A stretch of 13,260 bases of DNA, from contig JACQDG010000248.1 of NCBI GenBank assembly GCA_016201185.1, positions 1 to 13,260 of the forward strand, read 5' to 3'. Position numbers and translations under genes: made by a program. The stretch is from Acidobacteriota bacterium (GTDB lineage: Bacteria > Acidobacteriota > Terriglobia > Bryobacterales > JACQDG01). How positions within the stretch are numbered: the stretch's first letter is position 1; every line of letters begins with the position of its first letter. Under the pieces are notes generated by a model, which was not told the origin of the DNA, made no database searches, and saw only the letters and a list, made by a program, of their open reading frames with translations. Positions 6,724 through 13,260 of the stretch are shown one piece after another.

Positions 6724-6864
6724 GAGAACTGATTTCTCATTTTGAGGCTGTTACTAACAGGTATAACTCTTGCCGCTACAGTACTGTGGGGTTAAAGTTC
6801 ACACCTCGACGCGTCATAGTACTGATGATCTACAGACAGCAATTCACTTAGAATGCCAGTCCTA

Positions 6865-7962
6865 TCATGGGCTGGCAGGCATGGAGGGCGCTGCCTGCAT
6901 GGGCGTCCGCAGCGTGCCGATCCCCTCGATCTCGATCTCCACCACATCGCCGGGCTTCAGGAACTCGGGCGGCTTCCGCGCCGCCCCCACCCCGGCCATT
7001 GTCCCGGTCGAGATCACGTCGCCGGGGTAGAGCGTCATGATGGATGTGATGTAAGCGATGGTGTGCTGCACGTCGTAGATCATGTCGCTGGTGTTGCCGT
7101 CCTGCACCACACGGCCGTTGACCTTCGTGACGATGTGGAGGTCGTGCGGGTTGGACATGAATTCCTTCGGGACGATGAACGGCCCGAACGGCGCGGCGCC
7201 CTCCCGGCTCTTGCCGGAAAACCAGTCCGGTCCTTTGAACATGGGGTCGCCTCGCTTGCCCCCGCCCCGGTCTGAAACATCGTACATGATGCTGTAGCCG
7301 TAAACGTAGTCCAGCGCCTTTTGCCTGGAGACGCGGAAGGCAGGCTGGCCCAGGATGACGGCCAGCTCCCCTTCCCAATCGATCTTGTCCCGCCCGGCCG
7401 GGATCAGGAATGGCGCGCCGGGGTCGGTGATGCAAGAGCGCGGCGACTTGGCGAAGACGAAAGCGTCGTCGTTGTCGGGATCCACCTTAGCCTTCACCCC
7501 CATCTCCTTGGCGTGGCTCCAGTAGTTGGCCGCCATGCACAAAAGGTTGTAGGGATACTTGATGGGCGCCTTGATCGACACCTTCGACAAATCGTAGGAG
7601 AAGGCCAACCCGTCGAGCTTCTTGTCCTTGAGATAGTTGGCAATCTGGTAGAGCCGTTTGGACACGGTCCCCGACTGCTCGATCAACTCCCGCATTCCGC
7701 CGGGAATTTTCATGGCCGGCACGCCCGCCTGTTTCACCAAGTAGGCGTTGGCGCCTGCCAGATCGAGCACCCGGTTCCCCATCACCATTCCGACCCGGAC
7801 CTTGCCCTGGGCCTCGAAGGTCGCCAGCTTGAACGGCGTTTCAGGCTTGTCGGGAACGGCGACCGCCGCTTGCACGGCGGCCGGGCCCGGCATCAGTACG
7901 GCAAACGCGATGGCCGCCCACACAGAATAGTCGTGCAACAACCCAGAAAGTTTTCGGCGCAT
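6865..7962 (-). CDS. Fumarylacetoacetate-hydrolase-family enzyme with signal peptide
   Basis: FAH-superfamily metal enzyme, 365 residues from ATG 7962. The family cleaves C-C bonds in acylpyruvates and oxaloacetate, or hydrates and isomerises related acids. The N terminus is a probable Sec signal (MRRK, then a hydrophobic stretch around 14-28, and AVQA before A33), so it likely acts outside the cytoplasm. The domain starts near residue 45 (FKLATFEAQGKVRVGMV). Key positions are NYxxHAxE (146-153), the metal-binding Glu197-x-Glu199 in DWEGEL, Asp228 in YDVSDR, and GDVISTGTMAGVG (314-326). Length exceeds the usual 280-300 because of the signal and an insert around 100-135. A ribosome site GGGAGG lies 9 nt upstream (7977-7972). 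The ATG at 8208 would read through the CPBP gene out of frame. The exact substrate is unknown. Confidence 0.87.
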   Translation of the reverse strand: MRRKLSGLLHDYSVWAAIAFAVLMPGPAAVQAAVAVPDKPETPFKLATFEAQGKVRVGMVMGNRVLDLAGANAYLVKQAGVPAMKIPGGMRELIEQSGTVSKRLYQIANYLKDKKLDGLAFSYDLSKVSIKAPIKYPYNLLCMAANYWSHAKEMGVKAKVDPDNDDAFVFAKSPRSCITDPGAPFLIPAGRDKIDWEGELAVILGQPAFRVSRQKALDYVYGYSIMYDVSDRGGGKRGDPMFKGPDWFSGKSREGAAPFGPFIVPKEFMSNPHDLHIVTKVNGRVVQDGNTSDMIYDVQHTIAYITSIMTLYPGDVISTGTMAGVGAARKPPEFLKPGDVVEIEIEGIGTLRTPMQAAPSMPASP

Positions 7963-7991
7963 TTTCCCCTGCCTCCCTTCAGTAGAGCCAC

Positions 7992-7997
7992 ATTGTA
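7992..7997 (-). promoter_or_regulatory. Candidate -10 element for the FAH-family gene
   Basis: TACAAT on the minus strand, 29 bp before ATG 7962 and leaving room for a leader with the GGGAGG site. No recognisable -35 is found 16-18 bp upstream, where the sequence is a GC-rich tandem of CCCCGGCG-like units. The gene may also be reached by read-through from uvrA and the CPBP gene. Confidence 0.3.
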
Positions 7998-8032
7998 GCC
8001 AAACCGATCGCCCGCCGGGGATCGCCGGGGGC

Positions 8033-8875
8033 CTAAAAATTGAAATGCTGGAACCGGTTGCTGGCGAAGTACAGGCCGGCAAAAAGGGTGAAATTGTAAG
8101 CGGCGTGGGCCAGCGTGGAAGGCACCAGCGATCTAGAGAAAGCCCGCACTGCGCCGAAGACCACGCCGACGAAAAGCAGCAGCAGCAGATTCTGCCAGTT
8201 CCAGCCATATTGCTGGGCGTGCATAAGAGAAAAGAGCGACGCTGTGCCGAACACGGCCAGGAAGGCCCCGTGGGCCCGCTCCATCACGGGATAAAGGAAA
8301 CCACGAAACAGCAACTCTTCGATCACCGGCGCCACCAGCACCCCGAAGGCAGCGATCAAGAAGGCCGAGAATGGGTCGCGAAAGAGCTGTTCGATGGGCA
8401 GTTTCTGCTTGGGCATGGGGATCAGCCGCGATAGCCCAGCCACGGAGAAAGCCAGCGCTACGCCCGCTCCCAGGTAGGCCGCCACAGGTCCGGGCGGCCG
8501 CACCCACCCGATGGCCCGGGGGAAGGGCCGCGCATCGCGCGCCCGCACTACGCGGTAGACCACCCAGAAGACCAGCGTCCACCACACCAGTTGCGCCGGC
8601 AGGATGAAGGAAGCCTTGGTCATCAGCTCCATGTAGTGGAGGCTGTCGGCAGCCGAGCCTGCGAGCAGCAGCATGACGAGCAGGCCGCCGAGGTACACGA
8701 GAATCTGCGTGCCGAGGGCAAATAACGTCACGACGCCCACGTCCAGGTAGTTCCAGGTGTCGGGGGGACCGGCGTCGGGAGCAGCGGCTGGCTGGGCCGC
8801 GCCCGGAACGGGCTGCCTTTCGGTGGCCGCCGCTTCTTGCTCTGGTGGCGGATCTTGCGGAAGGTTCGTTTCCAT
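8033..8875 (-). CDS. CPBP-family intramembrane metalloprotease
   Basis: Membrane protein of 280 residues in the CPBP (CAAX protease and bacteriocin-processing, Abi) family. A Pro/Ala-rich, probably cytoplasmic leader (1-40) is followed by about seven to eight membrane helices. All three family motifs are present: EELLFR with Glu186, Glu187 and Arg191; FSLMH with Phe215 and His219; and His257 with Asn261 in STLAHAAYN. The protein should therefore be an active Rce1-type metalloprotease. Bacterial members process prenylated or bacteriocin-like peptides or act in immunity to them; no such peptide gene is visible here. The ATG follows directly after the uvrA stop (TAA then ATG, no gap), with a weak AGGG site inside uvrA. 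Co-translation with uvrA is likely. Confidence 0.9.
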   Translation of the reverse strand: METNLPQDPPPEQEAAATERQPVPGAAQPAAAPDAGPPDTWNYLDVGVVTLFALGTQILVYLGGLLVMLLLAGSAADSLHYMELMTKASFILPAQLVWWTLVFWVVYRVVRARDARPFPRAIGWVRPPGPVAAYLGAGVALAFSVAGLSRLIPMPKQKLPIEQLFRDPFSAFLIAAFGVLVAPVIEELLFRGFLYPVMERAHGAFLAVFGTASLFSLMHAQQYGWNWQNLLLLLFVGVVFGAVRAFSRSLVPSTLAHAAYNFTLFAGLYFASNRFQHFNF

Positions 8876-11677
<2,802 letters not shown>

Positions 11678-11723
11678 GAAGCAGGCCACACGGTGCGGAA
11701 TTCACGAGGAAGGCCAATCCTTT

Positions 11724-11729
11724 ATTTTA
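11724..11729 (-). promoter_or_regulatory. Candidate -10 element for uvrA
   Basis: TAAAAT on the minus strand within a short AT run. The start of transcription would be near 11717, giving a leader of about 40 nt. The -35 position (11747-11752) reads GGGTTC, a poor match, and falls in the middle of the palindrome at 11744-11758. Confidence 0.35.
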
Positions 11730-11743
11730 TCATTGGGCGCCAA

Positions 11744-11758
11744 GCCGAACCCTTCGGC
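11744..11758. promoter_or_regulatory. Interrupted palindrome between uvrA and the methyltransferase, possible shared operator
   Basis: GCCGAA-CCC-TTCGGC is a perfect 6+3+6 inverted repeat. It lies midway between the candidate -10 hexamers of the two divergent genes and covers the place where each -35 would be. It does not fit the known LexA boxes (GAAC-N4-GTTC or the alpha-proteobacterial direct GTTC repeat). Confidence 0.4.
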
Positions 11759-11769
11759 CGAGACCGCGT

Positions 11770-11775
11770 TATAGT
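11770..11775 (+). promoter_or_regulatory. Candidate -10 element for the methyltransferase gene (leaderless type)
   Basis: TATAGT matches TATAAT at five of six positions and ends 8 nt before ATG 11784. Transcription would begin at or within two bases of the start codon. There is no Shine-Dalgarno sequence before the ATG, which agrees with a leaderless mRNA. Confidence 0.45.
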
Positions 11776-11783
11776 GGGTGCTT

Positions 11784-12458
11784 ATGAATCGAATGCCGAA
11801 GATTGCCCTGATTGTGTTGCTGTGCCTTTCGCCCTGCTGGCCGCAGGTGGCCAAGGAGGCCAACAAGGATTACCAGACGCCGGAAGGCCGCCGGCGCGTT
11901 GCCTCGACGCTGGACGATCCGCACCGCCAGGAGGCTCTGAAGGCAAACGAGCTGATTGCCCGGCTGGGCATCAAGCCAAGCAGCGTGGTGGCCGACGTGG
12001 GGACCGGAACCGGCTTCATGCTGCCCTACTTCTCTGAGGCGGTGGGATCGGCGGGGCGGGTGATCGCCGAGGACATCCAGCAGGATTTCCTCGATAAGGC
12101 GGCGGCCCGCATCCAGTCCCAGCACCTCTCGAACGTCAGCACCGTGCTGGGCGGCGACAAGAATCCCAACCTGCCGGAGGGGCAGCTCGACCTGGTATTT
12201 ATGCTCGATGTCTACCACCACTTCGACTATCCCTCCGATATGCTGGCCCACTTCTCGCGCGCTTTGAAAGCCGAGGGGCGGCTGGCGGTGGCCGACTATT
12301 ACCGCCATCGCCGCGGGCCGCAGGACGGGGACATGAGCGGCCACATCCGCGCCGACCGGGACGAGGTGATCCGCGAAATCGAGTCGAACGGCTTCCGGCT
12401 CGAATCGAAAAGCGACAACGGCAGCCAACAGTACCTGTTAATCTTCGCTAAGAAGTAA
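11784..12458 (+). CDS. Class I SAM-dependent methyltransferase with N-terminal signal-like segment
   Basis: Protein of 224 residues from ATG 11784 (GTG 11778 and ATG 11793 are alternatives). The Rossmann methyltransferase core shows motif I VVADVGTGTG (68-77), an acidic residue at the end of strand two (Glu97 in IAEDIQ), and motif IV DLVFMLDVYHHF (136-147). A strand-five LKAEGRLAVADYY follows, and the C-terminal ESNGFRLESK strand is typical. Ahead of the core, MNRMPKIALIVLLCLSPCWPQ looks like a Sec signal peptide or membrane anchor. Cys14 and Cys18 do not form a good lipobox. Export would be odd for an enzyme needing cytoplasmic SAM, so the segment may be an uncleaved anchor. The substrate is unknown. 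It converges on the RraA-family gene with a 24-bp gap. Confidence 0.85.
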   Translation: MNRMPKIALIVLLCLSPCWPQVAKEANKDYQTPEGRRRVASTLDDPHRQEALKANELIARLGIKPSSVVADVGTGTGFMLPYFSEAVGSAGRVIAEDIQQDFLDKAAARIQSQHLSNVSTVLGGDKNPNLPEGQLDLVFMLDVYHHFDYPSDMLAHFSRALKAEGRLAVADYYRHRRGPQDGDMSGHIRADRDEVIREIESNGFRLESKSDNGSQQYLLIFAKK

Positions 12459-12464
12459 CGGCGC

Positions 12465-12474
12465 GGGCCGGCCC
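12465..12474. other. Perfect GC palindrome in the gap between two convergent genes
   Basis: GGGCCGGCCC lies in the 24-bp space between the methyltransferase stop and the RraA-family stop. It could fold into a tiny hairpin, but there is no T run on either side, so calling it a terminator is not justified. Confidence 0.3.
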
Positions 12475-12482
12475 ACCATACT

Positions 12483-13208
12483 CTAGATCCGTCCGAACTT
12501 GGCCACCGCCTCCTTGATCGACTTGAACTTCTCGATGAAGGGCAGCATGCGGTGCTCGGTGTCATCGAGCGCTTGGGCCTTGGCCAGCACCTCGGCGGCG
12601 CGGGCGCGCGGCACCACGGCCACGCCGTCCTCGTCGGCCACGATGATGTCTTTGGGGTTCACCCCTACCCCGGCGCAGGTGACCGGGATGTTGGCCCCGG
12701 CGAAACGATAGTGGTTGACGGAGGTGGAGGGAACCACGCCGCGGCTGAAAACGGGGAACTGGAGGCGCTTGATCTGCGGCGTGTCGCGGATACCGGCGTC
12801 CACCACCGCTCCAGCCAGGCCACGAAACTTCATCGCCGTGGCCATCAGCCCGCCGATGCCGGCGAAGTCCGCGCCGTCCTCGAGCACCATGACGTAGACC
12901 GATCCGGGCGGAGCGGCGTCGATGGCGTCAAGCATTCCCTGGGATGCAGCAGCGCCCTCCTTGTGCTCTTCCTTTTTCAGCAGCACGGTGACGGCCGGCC
13001 CGGCGAACTTGGTGGTAAGGAGCGGCCGCATCTCGTGCGACATGTGCGCCCGCTGGCCGTAAAGCTGTTCCACGGCGTCGGCCACCGAGGCGACCTCGAC
13101 GAGGCGAAAACCTTCGACGAGAGGATCGGAGACGGGCTGTTGCGCAGAGGGCCGTGGAGCGGTCACAAGAAGCAGCACGGTGCAAGCTAACAAGAACATG
13201 GTTCTCAT
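12483..13208 (-). CDS. RraA-family protein (HMG/oxaloacetate aldolase-like) with signal peptide
   Basis: 241 residues from ATG 13208; ATGs at 13220 and 13199 are alternatives. A Sec signal peptide is clear (MRTMFLLACTVLLLVTAP, then PSA before Q23). The rest is an RraA fold: the family glycine loop GGLMATAMKFRG (119-130), followed by VVDAGIRD, which supplies Arg141 and Asp142, the substrate- and metal-binding pair of HMG/CHA aldolases. Family members cleave 4-hydroxy-4-methyl-2-oxoglutarate or decarboxylate oxaloacetate; others inhibit RNase E or were misnamed menaquinone methyltransferases. With catalytic residues kept, an aldolase or decarboxylase is more likely than an RNase inhibitor, especially if exported. 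The start was set at 13208 because TATGAT lies 7 nt upstream and no better ribosome site exists. Confidence 0.84.
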   Translation of the reverse strand: MRTMFLLACTVLLLVTAPRPSAQQPVSDPLVEGFRLVEVASVADAVEQLYGQRAHMSHEMRPLLTTKFAGPAVTVLLKKEEHKEGAAASQGMLDAIDAAPPGSVYVMVLEDGADFAGIGGLMATAMKFRGLAGAVVDAGIRDTPQIKRLQFPVFSRGVVPSTSVNHYRFAGANIPVTCAGVGVNPKDIIVADEDGVAVVPRARAAEVLAKAQALDDTEHRMLPFIEKFKSIKEAVAKFGRI

Positions 13209-13215
13209 GCCTGCT

Positions 13216-13221
13216 ATCATA
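13216..13221 (-). promoter_or_regulatory. Candidate -10 element for the RraA-family gene
   Basis: TATGAT on the minus strand, 7 nt before ATG 13208, again the spacing expected for a leaderless transcript. The same bases read TATCAT (13215-13220) on the plus strand, 11 nt before ATG 13232, so the two divergent genes may use overlapping -10 elements. Confidence 0.35.
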
Positions 13222-13231
13222 CCCTTCGGAC

Positions 13232-13260
13232 ATGGGCCTGCTGCGCAAACTCCGGATCAC
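13232..13260 (+). CDS. Possible start of a further gene (cut by window edge)
   Basis: ATG 13232 opens a frame reading MGLLRKLRI up to the edge. Basic and hydrophobic residues in this order would suit a membrane or exported protein, but nine codons are too few to name it. Support is the divergent layout from the RraA-family gene and the TATCAT hexamer upstream. No Shine-Dalgarno site is present. Confidence 0.35.

Larger units (their letters stand above)
6670..6864. other. 195-bp intergenic region with three perfect palindromes
   Basis: This is the largest non-coding gap in the window and is visibly less GC-rich than the genes. It holds CAGCCATGGCTG (6705-6716), CTGTTACTAACAG (6748-6760, one central base) and ACAGTACTGT (6778-6787), plus a second AGTACTG at 6819-6825. 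No stem followed by a T run, which would mark a terminator for the upstream FAH gene, is evident. I see no RNA gene or ORF with support here. Confidence 0.5.

Noticed and set aside
7963..8208. N-terminal extension of the FAH-family protein
   Set aside because: It overlaps the CPBP gene in another frame and is Cys/Pro/Ser-rich without sense. The signal peptide and ribosome site support ATG 7962.
11744..11758. The uvrA upstream palindrome as a LexA (SOS) box
   Set aside because: Its GAA-CCC-TTC spacing does not match GAAC-N4-GTTC, CTGT-N8-ACAG or the GTTC direct-repeat boxes.
13196..13220. ATG 13220 as the start of the RraA-family gene
   Set aside because: It is possible, but its AAGGG is only one base from the ATG and the -10-like hexamer overlaps it. 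ATG 13208 fits the hexamer and the signal peptide better.

Overview
The window is a compact, GC-rich (about 60-65 %) stretch of bacterial chromosome. Eleven protein genes lie wholly inside it, a twelfth (menC) is cut by the left edge, a possible thirteenth begins at the right edge, and there is one tRNA. Intergenic gaps are all below 200 bp. The gene content, the many signal peptides, and the exported versions of enzymes usually found in the cytoplasm (FAH-family, RraA-family, methyltransferase) look like Acidobacteriota, perhaps the Solibacter/Bryobacter group. That is a guess from style, not from a marker gene. There is no insertion sequence, phage gene, CRISPR array or obvious defence system.

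Left block (1-4765, + strand): a tightly packed run of six genes, with stops and starts overlapping or nearly so. It holds the 3' end of an o-succinylbenzoate synthase/N-acylamino-acid racemase (menC-like), a DMT/EamA transporter, an MFS transporter, an SDR oxidoreductase with a pteridine-reductase-like cofactor motif, an exported and membrane-anchored TPM-domain protein, and a nucleotidyltransferase-fold protein whose second catalytic acid is replaced by Asn. Physical coupling suggests one transcript. A shared pathway is not evident.

Middle block (4775-8875, - strand): an exported alpha/beta hydrolase sits just downstream of a tRNA-Ser(CGA). Next is an unrecognised soluble coiled-coil protein, preceded by a 195-bp leader region with three perfect palindromes. 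Then come an exported fumarylacetoacetate-hydrolase-family enzyme and a CPBP intramembrane protease.

Right block (8876-13260): uvrA (- strand) abuts the CPBP gene with no gap. It is divergent from a methyltransferase carrying a signal-peptide-like N terminus (+), and the two share a short intergenic region with a perfect interrupted palindrome. An exported RraA-family protein (-) closes the window, divergent from the first codons of another possible gene (+).

Most of the window is ordinary housekeeping and accessory chromosome. I did not find a convincing new multi-gene system. The best leads are the palindrome-rich control region of the orphan coiled-coil gene, the group of apparently exported metal-dependent C-C-cleaving enzymes, and the TANNNT motifs 7-11 nt before start codons that lack a Shine-Dalgarno sequence, which hint at leaderless transcripts.
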